Shown: one piece after another, positions 53,101-61,521 of the stretch
Position numbering within the stretch: the stretch's first letter is position 1
How the letters are laid out: every line of letters begins with the position of its first letter
Assembly (NCBI RefSeq): GCF_022601975.1
Contig: NZ_JAKVIR010000011.1
Span: forward strand, 101,959-165,958
DNA: 64,000 nt
Direction: 5' to 3'
DNA from: Pontibacter sp. E15-1
GTDB taxonomy: Bacteria > Bacteroidota > Bacteroidia > Cytophagales > Hymenobacteraceae
The notes under the pieces: generated by a model
Told to the model about the DNA's origin: nothing
Databases searched by the model: none
Seen by the model: the letters and a program-made list of their open reading frames with translations, nothing else
Made by a program: the position numbers and the translations under genes

Positions 53101-53916
53101 ATGACAAATGTAAAGACGCTGGCAGTACTGAATGCCCTGTTTTTCCTGCTGCACCTGGTGCCGTCGCAGCTAACGCAGTTGAAGCTTATCAATACCCAAA
53201 CCATTGGCGATGTGTCGGATAACTACCCTACACTCTTTACCCCTGCCGGCATCACCTTTTCCATTTGGGGGGTCATCTATCTTGCACTTTTCGCCTTCTG
53301 TATATATCATTTGGTTAAAGCATATAAAGAGCCGGCTGAGCATGAAGCCAATGCGGACCTGCAGCGACTAGGGTATTTATTTATGGCCAACAACCTGGCA
53401 ACTGGCGTCTGGACCATCGCCTGGGTAAACGAGTGGCTGCTTGTATCGGTGGTGCTTATACTTATTCAGCTGATAACGCTAGTAGCTATGCACCTTCGGC
53501 TGGGCATATTTGATGTAGGCTGCTCTGCAGCCTCGCGCTGGTTTACGCAGGTGCCACTCAGTTTATACTTTGGCTGGATCATTATTGCCACTGTTGCCAA
53601 CATAAGCGCTGCCTTGGTTGGTGTAGGGTGGGACAGTTTCAATCTGAGTGCTGGGTTTTGGGCCACTTTCATGATTATCGCTGCTACTTTAATCGTTGTG
53701 TTTGTCGTCTATGCCAGGTCAAATCCTGTAGTTGGTTTGGTAGGGGTGTGGGCACTATACGGGATTATTTTAAAGCACCGTGAAATAAACGTTGAGGCAA
53801 GCCCGCAGATCATCACTACGACATGGATCGCTTTGGTAGTAGTAGCGCTGGTGGTAGTGGTTGTCTTTTTTAGAAATGTAAATAGCAGGCGGAAAGGGGC
53901 CTTTACAACTCATTAG
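53101..53916 (+). CDS. TspO/MBR-like tryptophan-rich membrane protein
   Basis: A 271-residue multi-pass membrane protein of the TspO/MBR-related group. The hallmark is FTPAGITFSIWGVIYLALFAF; Trp-rich segments follow (GVWTIAWVNEWLLVSV, YFGWIIIATVANIS). About eight helices, longer than the canonical 160-residue TspO. TspO proteins bind porphyrins and are linked to tetrapyrrole handling and stress signalling; this longer form is common in Bacteroidota but uncharacterised. Probably in one unit with the TonB receptor upstream. Confidence 0.82.
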   Translation: MTNVKTLAVLNALFFLLHLVPSQLTQLKLINTQTIGDVSDNYPTLFTPAGITFSIWGVIYLALFAFCIYHLVKAYKEPAEHEANADLQRLGYLFMANNLATGVWTIAWVNEWLLVSVVLILIQLITLVAMHLRLGIFDVGCSAASRWFTQVPLSLYFGWIIIATVANISAALVGVGWDSFNLSAGFWATFMIIAATLIVVFVVYARSNPVVGLVGVWALYGIILKHREINVEASPQIITTTWIALVVVALVVVVVFFRNVNSRRKGAFTTH

Positions 53917-54036
53917 ATTCGCATAAGAACAACGTCTCTATCAGCTATGCGATCCTGGAACAACCTCTACCGAAACTCCGGACTGTTATTACGTAGAGGA
54001 AGAGCCACATTCAAACAACCAAGTTGTGATTTACAA

Positions 54037-54063
54037 AATCAGGATAAAAATATTATCCTGATT
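54037..54063. terminator. Hairpin between convergent TspO-like and radical SAM genes
   Basis: AATCAGGATAA (54037-54047) and TTATCCTGATT (54053-54063) are perfectly complementary with a 5-base loop. There is no long T-tract, but the location between convergent genes supports a termination role. Confidence 0.45.
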
Positions 54064-54155
54064 AACCACCCTACCCCTCTTCAGAGCAGATAAGACCAAC
54101 TTGAGGTTCTAAATATAAATGTCGGTTTCACTTACGACTTACCAAACCATATAAG

Positions 54156-55712
54156 CTATTTATTAGCGGTAAGCACATGCTGCTGTGGGGTATGCTTGTG
54201 CAGGTAAGCATTCGGATCATGCGCGATGGCCCCTTCCGGAAGCCACTGCCACCAATAGCCCAGGTCTTTTCGGATAATGTTACTGTAGAAAGCGGGCAAT
54301 TGCTGTGATTCTCCTTCAAAATACTTCCTGAAACCGACGTCCTCAACCAGGTTTTTGCGCACCTTCCGGAAGAACCGAAGGCGGCCATACCCTTCCGAGG
54401 AAACAGCGCGCATCAGGTTCATCCACTTCGCTGCACTACCGGACGAGGCCATGAAACGCCGGTAAATTGCTTTATTGGAAAAAGTATAGGCTGTCAGATC
54501 AATCACTTTGTCGTAGAACTCTACCCAGCCATAGTTTTTCGGTTTAATATTCATGGCCAGGTGATTGTTGAGAAAGTGAAACGGGAAAGGCAGCACCCTG
54601 CCTTCGCGTTGGTACTCCAGGTTGAGCGGAGCCGCTTCTCCAAAGGCGCTTAAAAGTGAATAGCCGGGGAAAGCCGCTGGTGAGAGGTCCACAAAACGCT
54701 TGGTAAGCTCAAAGGGCTCCTCCCCCGCATCGCTATCCAGCCCCAGCACAAAGTTTGTCTGCACATACGGCACATACTGAAACATCATATTGATGTGCTC
54801 TGCGATGCGGCTTACCTTCTCTTCCCCCACAGCGCGTGAAGTTCTTGACTTGTTTCCCAATTCATACCACGATTCTACACCGGGCAACAGAGCCTCAAAC
54901 CCATTGCACTGCAATACCTTCAGGTGCTCCTCAGTAAGTATTGAAAGGCTGCTTTCCGCAAAAAAACGAAAGCTTCTCAAAGGAGCGGCCGAGGCGATGG
55001 CCTCCATGTTGGCATCGAAGCGCACGCCAAAATTGGGGTCGTGCCAGCCAACGGTGGGCTTCTTAAACTTTGTCAGCAGAAATTGCAGGTCTTCTTTGAT
55101 GACGTCAAAACCCAGTGGCTGGTAATCCACGGTGGCGTCGATGCAAAAGGGACAGGTATAGGGACAGCCCACGCTCCCGAGCATGGGCACCATCTTAAGA
55201 AAAGGGGCTTTCCTTAGCGTAGGCTCCATAAATTTCCACCGTTCTTTTACCCCCGGCAGGAGCGCCGGCTGCCGATCCGCAGAAAGGTGCTTCCCTTCGG
55301 GCTTCTGCGGGCTGCAGTCCTGAAGCACATCTGCAATAGTGGATTTATGCGTGAAGCCCAATACGTAATCAAAATACTTGACAGCGTCGTCGGGATAACA
55401 GCGGGCATGAGGGCCCCCTAACACGGTTACGGCGCCCTTGGTGCGGAAATAGTTGCTGAGGGCATAGGCCAGCAAAGCCGCCTGGGTGAAAGAACAGATA
55501 AAAACAAGGTCCACTCCTGTGGGCAGTTCTTTCTGCAGATTTTCCTGTCCCGTATAGCAGATCAGTTTCACGTCATGGCCTTCCTGCTCGCACCAGGTAG
55601 CCACTACCTGCGGCATAATACTGGCCAGATTGGCATGCATCACCCTGGCCCATAAGGTACTGCTTGGGCCTTTACTTACCAGATCAATGACACCGATTTT
55701 TAATTTTTTCAA
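54156..55712 (-). CDS. B12-binding domain radical SAM protein
   Basis: A 518-residue class B radical SAM protein. The N-terminal cobalamin-binding-type Rossmann domain (about 30-130) includes VATWCEQEGHDVKLICYTG and AVTVLGGPHARCYPDDA. The radical SAM cluster is C183, C187 and C190 (VGCPYTCPFC), with WHDPNFGVRF downstream. Such enzymes carry out methylations or rearrangements in lipid or natural product pathways. The C-terminal 150 residues are a family-specific tail. It stands alone, so the substrate is unknown. Confidence 0.9.
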   Translation of the reverse strand: MKKLKIGVIDLVSKGPSSTLWARVMHANLASIMPQVVATWCEQEGHDVKLICYTGQENLQKELPTGVDLVFICSFTQAALLAYALSNYFRTKGAVTVLGGPHARCYPDDAVKYFDYVLGFTHKSTIADVLQDCSPQKPEGKHLSADRQPALLPGVKERWKFMEPTLRKAPFLKMVPMLGSVGCPYTCPFCIDATVDYQPLGFDVIKEDLQFLLTKFKKPTVGWHDPNFGVRFDANMEAIASAAPLRSFRFFAESSLSILTEEHLKVLQCNGFEALLPGVESWYELGNKSRTSRAVGEEKVSRIAEHINMMFQYVPYVQTNFVLGLDSDAGEEPFELTKRFVDLSPAAFPGYSLLSAFGEAAPLNLEYQREGRVLPFPFHFLNNHLAMNIKPKNYGWVEFYDKVIDLTAYTFSNKAIYRRFMASSGSAAKWMNLMRAVSSEGYGRLRFFRKVRKNLVEDVGFRKYFEGESQQLPAFYSNIIRKDLGYWWQWLPEGAIAHDPNAYLHKHTPQQHVLTANK

Positions 55713-55881
55713 GCTGACTTATATTTAAATAAATCATTAAAAGATTCTATAGTAGTTATTTAACGGAAAGGGCTGATTATCGGACACAGAATTATATTGT
55801 AAAATAACTACAGCAAGTTGCAATACAGAATGAACGTATGTTGCGCCGCATATGTAGTGGGTGTATAATAACAAATACCAT

Positions 55882-56073
55882 ATGAATAACGGAACAGTAA
55901 AATTCTTTAATGACCTGAAAGGGTTCGGGTTTATCAAAGAAGCAAATTCAGATCAGGAGTACTTTGTGCACGTTTCTGGCCTTGTAGATGAGATCAGGGA
56001 AAATGACGAAGTATCTTTTGACCTGCAGGAAGGAAAAAAAGGACTTAACGCTGTAAATGTAAAGCGCGCTTAG
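55882..56073 (+). CDS. Cold-shock family protein
   Basis: A 63-residue CspA-type single-strand nucleic acid-binding protein (OB fold). RNP1 is KGFGFI and RNP2 is YFVHVS. It starts at 55882 (MNNGTVKFFND); the earlier ATG at 55861 adds 7 residues and is less likely. The long AT-rich leader (about 140 bases from the divergent radical SAM gene) is typical for csp mRNAs. A clear terminator follows. Confidence 0.95.
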   Translation: MNNGTVKFFNDLKGFGFIKEANSDQEYFVHVSGLVDEIRENDEVSFDLQEGKKGLNAVNVKRA

Positions 56074-56093
56074 TCTTCAGCATAAACTCACGG

Positions 56094-56124
56094 AAAAGCC
56101 TTACTACACAGTAAGGCTTTTTTT
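56094..56124 (+). terminator. Terminator after the cold-shock gene
   Basis: AAGCCTTACT (56096-56105) pairs perfectly with AGTAAGGCTT (56110-56119), a 10-base stem with a 4-base loop, followed by a run of T. Confidence 0.9.
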
Positions 56125-56298
56125 ATGGGTACATGTTTTCAGGTGAGCTTTAGCAAGTTCGATAGCCTTTGACAAAGGTAGCAAGAAGCTGATTTCTCAA
56201 ATCATGCTTTTTAAGAAGAATAAGATTAACCATTTTAGTACCAGTCACTTATAGTTTAAAGACACTCCTATACGTATACTTTACCAGGAAACAGAACA

Positions 56299-56496
56299 AT
56301 GCCTGCCACTATGGAAAATGTATATCCTGAAGGTTCAACAGTTTTTGCCAGATCAGCTCCTGCTCTCCCTTTAAAAGTAAGACGCTTTGCAAAACGCATT
56401 TATTATTGTACCGACCCGGCCAATCCCCTGGCTAAGGACCAGGTTTTCTATGAACGAGAGTTGATGGAACATCAGACGAGTACCAGCAACGTCTGA
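56299..56496 (+). CDS. Small conserved-looking hypothetical protein
   Basis: A 65-residue protein (MPATMENVYPEGSTVFARSA..., RRFAKRIYYCTDPANPLAKD, VFYERELM). I recall similar short proteins in Bacteroidota with an IYYC...D.VYFERELV ending but no function. No signal peptide. The start could also be M5. A probable terminator lies 80 bases downstream. Confidence 0.6.
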   Translation: MPATMENVYPEGSTVFARSAPALPLKVRRFAKRIYYCTDPANPLAKDQVFYERELMEHQTSTSNV

Positions 56497-56576
56497 ATCT
56501 CCGCATCACTCATATCGTAAAGTATTTCCTCTAAACCTATGGGTATATGGTTAGATAATTCTACTCTACGGACTAC

Positions 56577-56613
56577 ACAAAAGGCCTCCAGTTAACACTA
56601 GTGGTCTTTTGTT
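56577..56613 (+). terminator. Probable terminator after the small hypothetical gene
   Basis: ACAAAAGGCC (56577-56586) pairs with GGTCTTTTGT (56603-56612) with one G-T pair and a 16-base loop; the right arm itself provides the T-tract. Confidence 0.5.
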
Positions 56614-56722
56614 ATTAATCTCGAGCACTATTTGGATCCCGTAAAACCCACTTATACCCATATAACGTTCTTTTTCATACCTCTCCTTTATACCCCATTT
56701 ACATGAAGTGCCTCGCTTAAAC

Positions 56723-56920
56723 TTACTGTTTCAAACTGTCGGTTGCCACGACTGATGTATCACTCATCATGACGCCGATTGGATTTGTTGAATCTGATGT
56801 TGGTGGCGGGGTGGTACTGTTGATAGTCGCGGTGCTATCTGGATCAGTAGAACTTCCACCACCGGTTCCGCAGGCCATCAAACCACCTATTAATGCGAGG
56901 GCTACTAAAATCTTTTTCAT
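56723..56920 (-). CDS. Small Ser/Thr-rich lipoprotein
   Basis: A 65-residue lipoprotein precursor with lipobox GLMAC (C17) followed by GTGGGSSTDPDSTATINS and a Ser/Thr/Asp-rich tail ending DTSVVATDSLKQ. Very similar short proteins occur in many Bacteroidota, with unknown function. It lies 49 bases downstream of the second Mo hydroxylase catalytic subunit on the same strand and may be the last gene of that transcript. Confidence 0.7.
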   Translation of the reverse strand: MKKILVALALIGGLMACGTGGGSSTDPDSTATINSTTPPPTSDSTNPIGVMMSDTSVVATDSLKQ

Positions 56921-56969
56921 AGTATGTCTTCTATATTTTCCGAGCTATACTTCCTCAGAATAGTCTCGA

Positions 56970-59225
56970 TTAAACCAGTGGCTGATTACCCTGAAGAAAA
57001 GGCTGGGTATATTCCCGTTTGCCTGTTGCCTTATACAATGCATTTGCCAGCGCACCAAAAATGGGCGGAAATAACGGTTCGCCCAGGCCAGTGGGGTCGG
57101 CCTCGCTTTTCACGAAATGAATCTCAATCGCTTTCGGGGCTTCGCTGTGCCGGATCATGCGGTAAGTATCGAAATTCTTTTTCTGAGGTACGCCCCCCCG
57201 GAAGGTCATCTCGCCATACAGGGCATTCCCGATCCCGTCGATAATTCCCCCTTCCCCCATGTTGGTGGCTGCGTCAGGGTTCACCACAACGCCGCAGTCA
57301 ACGGCAGCAAATACTTTTTCCACGATGGGCTTGTTTTCACGCATCGACAAATCAACCACCTCCGCGACGTAGGTATTATGACAGAAGTAGGCCGAAACAC
57401 CCCGGTGCGCTCCGCTATTTCCCTTCTCCCAGTTCGACTTATCGCGCACCAGTTTCAGCACGCCGGCATAGCGTTCCGGGTCATAATCGTTTTGCTCGCC
57501 TACGGGTTTGGTCTTGGCGCGGTCCAGAAGCTCCAGCCGAAACGCGATCGGGTCCTTACCTGCAAGTTCTGCCACCTCATCCAGGAATGACTGCTCAGCA
57601 CCACCCAGGAAATTTGACCTGGGCGCCCGAAATGCCCCAATGGTGATATTGGAGTTCAGCTCCCATTCCTCGGCCAGGTAGTTGTCTACAGCGCCGGCCG
57701 GAAAGCGGTTTTGGGCGAACCCAAGCGGGCTTTCCGGAATACCGCCTGCTTTCACCTGATAAGCAATCAGGTTATTCTGGTCGTCGAGGGCGGCTTTGTA
57801 AGTGGCCGTGTACGTGGGCCGGTAAATCCCATACGTCATATCATCTTCCCTGGTGTATACCAGCTTGACCGGGGCATTCAGCTTTTGGGAAATAGTCGCT
57901 GCCTCCACCAGATGGTGGCCGTAAGCCCTTTGGCCGAAACCGCCTCCCATCCGGGTTAATTTGATTTGGATTTTTTCTCTGGGCATTCCCAGTCGGGCTG
58001 AAAGGGCTTGCATAATGAACTCCGGTGCCTGGATCGGGCCGACTATCTCTGCATTCTCTGCGGTAACGTGGGCAAAACAATTGACAGGCTCCATGGCATT
58101 GTGCGCCAGGAAAGGAGCCGAATAGGTTCGCTCAATTACTTTGGCTGCTTTTTTAAAAGCTCCCTTAGGGTCTCCGTCCTGGCGAAGCACTTTCCCGGGC
58201 TTTTTGGCCATTTCCGCCATTGCAGTCTGATGGGTTTCGGTGCTTTCCAGGCCAGCGGGTATCGTGACGGATTGTTTCCCGCCCCTGCCTGCTATGACTA
58301 CTGTCGTGTCGGCAATTTTTTCCCATGCTACTTTTAAGGCCTTCTTGGCATTCAGCACCTCCCAGGTGGTATTGCCCACCACTACCACCATCTCCGTGAA
58401 AGTGGTGGTGTCAAAACCGTTTCGTTCGTAATCGTCGGCCAGGGTTTTGATGATAAACACATCCTTGATGCCTGGCATGGCTTTGGCCGCGCTATCCTCC
58501 ACCGACTTCACTTTCAGGCCGAAGGCAGGCGGATGGGCAACCATGGCAATCTGCATCCCCTCTCTTTTGTAATCCAAAGTGAACAAAGGCTTTCCGGTCA
58601 CGATGTTCAGCCCCTCCACGTTCTTTTTAGAGTTGCCGATGATCTTGAAATCGCTCACTTTCTTCAAGGGTACCTCTTCTGGCACCGGAAGGCCGGCTGC
58701 CTGGGAGGCCATTGCGCCATACCCCGCTTCTTTGCCGCTCGCCTTGTGGTATAGGACCCCGCTTTTGGTGGTGATCTCGCTGGCCGGGACCTGCCAGGCT
58801 TGTGCCGCCGCCCCAATGAGCATATGCCGGACGGTAGCCCCTGCCGTGCGCAACGGTTTCCAGGCCATCTGCATGGCCAGGCTGCCCCCGGTAAACTGGC
58901 GCTCAAACCGCTCCGGGAAGAAATCAGCCTGCTCCACAATCACGTCTTTCCAGTCTATGTCCAACTCTTCGGCTAGCATCATAGGTAGGGAGGTTTTGAC
59001 ATTCTGCCCGAATTCCGGGTTAGGCGACATCAGCGTTACTACTCCGTTGTCACCGATTTTGACATAGCTGCTGAGCTCAAACCATTCTTTAGGCAGCCGC
59101 GACGTCTCTTCAGTAGATGGCTTGCACCCGGCCAGCCAGCTAAAGCTTAACATCATACCTCCGCTTGCCAGGGCAGAAACCTTTAAAAAGGCTCTCCGGT
59201 TTATCGTTCTTTTTACTTGTGTCAT
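56970..59225 (-). CDS. Second molybdopterin-binding Mo hydroxylase subunit, Tat lipoprotein
   Basis: A 751-residue paralogue of the large subunit at 2389-4533. The twin-arginine motif R10-R11 (INRRAFLKVSALASGG) is followed by a lipobox-like LAGC (C34), so it is probably a Tat-exported lipoprotein. Family motifs: SPNPEFGQNVKTSLPMM, LTRMGGGFGQRAYGHHLVEAA and DPTGLGEPLFPPIFGAL. The 2Fe-2S subunit gene is 21 bases upstream. Relative to the other copy it has a longer middle section (about 275-330, with VVVVGNTTWEVLNAKKALKVAWEK). The substrate is not predictable; membrane attachment suggests electron transfer to an envelope acceptor. Confidence 0.9.
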   Translation of the reverse strand: MTQVKRTINRRAFLKVSALASGGMMLSFSWLAGCKPSTEETSRLPKEWFELSSYVKIGDNGVVTLMSPNPEFGQNVKTSLPMMLAEELDIDWKDVIVEQADFFPERFERQFTGGSLAMQMAWKPLRTAGATVRHMLIGAAAQAWQVPASEITTKSGVLYHKASGKEAGYGAMASQAAGLPVPEEVPLKKVSDFKIIGNSKKNVEGLNIVTGKPLFTLDYKREGMQIAMVAHPPAFGLKVKSVEDSAAKAMPGIKDVFIIKTLADDYERNGFDTTTFTEMVVVVGNTTWEVLNAKKALKVAWEKIADTTVVIAGRGGKQSVTIPAGLESTETHQTAMAEMAKKPGKVLRQDGDPKGAFKKAAKVIERTYSAPFLAHNAMEPVNCFAHVTAENAEIVGPIQAPEFIMQALSARLGMPREKIQIKLTRMGGGFGQRAYGHHLVEAATISQKLNAPVKLVYTREDDMTYGIYRPTYTATYKAALDDQNNLIAYQVKAGGIPESPLGFAQNRFPAGAVDNYLAEEWELNSNITIGAFRAPRSNFLGGAEQSFLDEVAELAGKDPIAFRLELLDRAKTKPVGEQNDYDPERYAGVLKLVRDKSNWEKGNSGAHRGVSAYFCHNTYVAEVVDLSMRENKPIVEKVFAAVDCGVVVNPDAATNMGEGGIIDGIGNALYGEMTFRGGVPQKKNFDTYRMIRHSEAPKAIEIHFVKSEADPTGLGEPLFPPIFGALANALYKATGKREYTQPFLQGNQPLV

Positions 59226-59246
59226 TTGCTGGGAAGGTTAAGGTGG

Positions 59247-59705
59247 TTAAGACTGAGCGGCTGATTTGATGGCCGCTTTGATACGCATATAGGTCGCGCA
59301 GCGGCAGATGTTGCCGTTCATGGCCGATTCGATTTCCTTATCGTCAGGGTTTGCAGTGCGTTTCAGCAAGGCGGAGGCGTTCATGATCTGCCCGGCCTGG
59401 CAGTAGCCGCACTGCGCCACATCGTGCTCCAACCACGCTTGCTGTACGGGGTGGTCGCCGTTTACTGACAGCCCCTCGATGGTGGTGATAGCCTGATCGC
59501 CTACCGCCGAAACCGGAAGCTGGCAGGAGCGCACCGCCACATCGCCTAAATGGATGGTGCAGGCTCCGCACTGGGCAATGCCGCAGCCGTATTTCGTTCC
59601 CACCAGGTTCAGGTGGTCGCGCAGTACCCAAAGCATCGGTGTGTTGGGATCGACATCTACCGTTTGCTTTTTCCCGTTGATTTGTAGGTTGATCTTTGCC
59701 ATCAT
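59247..59705 (-). CDS. 2Fe-2S subunit of the second Mo hydroxylase
   Basis: A 152-residue two-cluster ferredoxin-like subunit, paralogous to the one at 4536-4997. Cluster ligands: C41, C46, C49 and C61 ([10 protein letters not shown]), then C99, C102, C134 and C136 (CGYCQAG, CRC). Start is either of two adjacent ATGs (MMAK). No own export signal, so it would be carried by the Tat signal of the large subunit. An inverted-repeat element (copy C) begins just upstream at 59722, where the promoter would normally be. Confidence 0.93.
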   Translation of the reverse strand: MMAKINLQINGKKQTVDVDPNTPMLWVLRDHLNLVGTKYGCGIAQCGACTIHLGDVAVRSCQLPVSAVGDQAITTIEGLSVNGDHPVQQAWLEHDVAQCGYCQAGQIMNASALLKRTANPDDKEIESAMNGNICRCATYMRIKAAIKSAAQS

Positions 59706-59721
59706 ACTGTTAAGTTAAGTA

Positions 59722-59884
59722 AGAGCATGTTTAAATTTCATTTTTGGAAGCGAAAAATGTTCAGGAAGGGTTCTGACGAAGCCTTTTTATCGCCACATAG
59801 CAGCGCTATGGGGCGATAAAAAGGCGAAGTCAGGTTCCTTGATGGACGTTTTGTAGCCCAAAAGATGAATTTTAAACACGCTCT
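59722..59884. repeat. Dispersed inverted-repeat element, copy C (163 bp, best preserved)
   Basis: The termini AGAGCATGTTTAAATTTC (left) and AGAGCGTGTTTAAAATTC (right, reverse) are imperfect inverted repeats. Inside, GTTCTGACGAAGCC is mirrored by GGCGAAGTCAGGTTC, and GCCTTTTTATCGCC by GGCGATAAAAAGGC, with CATAGC/GCTATG at the centre. The whole element can therefore fold into one long hairpin. It encodes no protein and lies between the cupin and 2Fe-2S genes. Confidence 0.8.
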
Positions 59885-59925
59885 AAGTCTAATATCCATA
59901 TTTATAAGCGGAAAAGGTAACAAGT

Positions 59926-60423
59926 TCAAAAGTTCTTGTGCCTGTTGTACTCTTCATCCGTTACCGGCTCCAACCAAACTGTCGGTCCGTTTTCCCTTCC
60001 TGTAATAGCGATTTGTATAAACTCGCTATCTGCACTTGCTCCGTGCCAATGCGGTACATCTGCCGGGCATTTCACCACATCTCCCTTAACCAGAACTTTC
60101 TTTGGGCTTCCTTTCTCCTGGTAATAACCTTCTCCATCAAGCGCCAGAATTATTTGTCCGGCCGGATGCGAATGCCAGTTCGTCCTTGCACCAGCTTCAA
60201 AGGTTACACTTCCTAATGCGTTTTGGTTGATACTATCCGATTGTACCAACATGGTTAAATAGGCATTGCCATTAAAGTTTTTGTTTTCAATCTTATCACC
60301 CTTCGGAAAAATGGTTTCTTTGCTTGATTCCATACCTGAAGTATGCGCTGAATCCTGTTGCTGCGCACAGGAAGATGTCAACACCCCAGCCAGGAAAAAA
60401 ACAGCAAGATTTTCAAACTTCAT
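59926..60423 (-). CDS. Cupin-domain lipoprotein
   Basis: A 165-residue lipoprotein. Lipobox-like LTSSC with C19, then a single cupin barrel: GARTNWHSHPAGQIILALDGEGYYQEKG (motif 1 with WHSHPAGQ) and VKCPADVPHWHGASADSEFIQIAI (motif 2). The histidines indicate a metal site. Homologues without signals are often cytosolic and lie next to carboxymuconolactone decarboxylase-like genes, as here. It is 11 bases from the end of the alpha/beta hydrolase gene on the same strand. Confidence 0.85.
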   Translation of the reverse strand: MKFENLAVFFLAGVLTSSCAQQQDSAHTSGMESSKETIFPKGDKIENKNFNGNAYLTMLVQSDSINQNALGSVTFEAGARTNWHSHPAGQIILALDGEGYYQEKGSPKKVLVKGDVVKCPADVPHWHGASADSEFIQIAITGRENGPTVWLEPVTDEEYNRHKNF

Positions 60424-60434
60424 GAGGCTAAACT

Positions 60435-61519
60435 TTAGAGGTTCTCTTGATAAAAATCAACCAGCTTATCCACCGCCTGCGCCACATATTCAGGTTTCCA
60501 GTACGTTTGGATATGCGTGGCGCCATCAATAAGGAATAACTCCTTCTGCTTGGCGTTCGTGGCTTTATTGTAGGCATCCTCCGTCATATAGTATGTATCG
60601 GCTTTGCTTCCTGCAATCATCAGTAATGGCTGATTTATCAGGTCCATGTTGGTGCTGGCATCAAACGTCATCAGGTCCATCAAACTACTCATCGTATACC
60701 TGAAGGTGGAGTTTGGCTGTGCGTGCGTTCTGTGGTAGTAATAGTGGCCTTCGCGATAGAGCTCATACGGCATTTTGTCTGCCATTTCATCCGTTATCTC
60801 TGTGTTGGCCGCATACAGCACTTCCCCTCCGGCTGCTTCCAGTGCCCTCGCTTCTGAGGCTTGTTTCAAGCGTTCCTGGATAGTTGAAAGTTGTGAATCC
60901 TTGAAACCGTTTCGCCTCACGACACCCGAGTTAAACATGCTTAAGGTGGCAACTGCTTTAAAGCGTTTGTCGGCCTGGGCGGCCTTCAGAGAGGACCCTC
61001 CACCACCACATATACCGAGCAATCCAAGTCTTGACGTATCCACACCTTTATACCGGGAAATAAAGTCGCCCATGGCATGGATATCCTCAATCCGGTGTGC
61101 GGGTTTATCTACATTGCGAGGCATACCGCCACTGGCACCCTGATAAGCTGCATCAGCCGTGATGGTGATATACCCCAGTTCTGCTAATCGCTGGGCATAC
61201 AGGCCCGCTACTTGTTCTTTTACGCCTCCGTTGGGATGCGCGATGACTATTGCCGGATATTTCTGCCTTGCATTGTATTTGGCGGGGTGTATACATTTGC
61301 CGCTATGGTAATCTCGTCAATTTTATAGGTTACCGGATGGATGTTTACCTTTCCTTTTACATTTTCGGTAATGGCTCCGGCATATACCAAGGTATATGGA
61401 TTTTGGAGCTGTGCCTTTTGAGTGGCCTGCGCCTGCCCCCTACTCACAGTTACTATTGACAATGCTAATCCGATGATTAATGATAAACTTTTCAAGTTAT
61501 GAATTTTAACCTCATCCAC
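60435..61519 (-). pseudogene. Exported alpha/beta hydrolase, interrupted by one frameshift
   Basis: The gene starts at 61519, 2 bases after the stop of the upstream gene, with a signal-like N-terminus (LSLIIGLALSIVTVSRGQAQ), and runs to ANVYTPP. There the frame breaks in a CCCC run near 61290. The other frame resumes with KYNARQKYPAIVIAHPNGG and QRLAELGYITITADAAYQGASGG and continues to the end at 60435. The nucleophile elbow reads LGICGGGGSS (Cys in place of Ser) and the His region GATHIQTYW. One inserted or deleted base would restore a protein of about 360 residues, so it is either a recent pseudogene or an assembly error. Confidence 0.8.
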
Positions 61520-61521
61520 TC

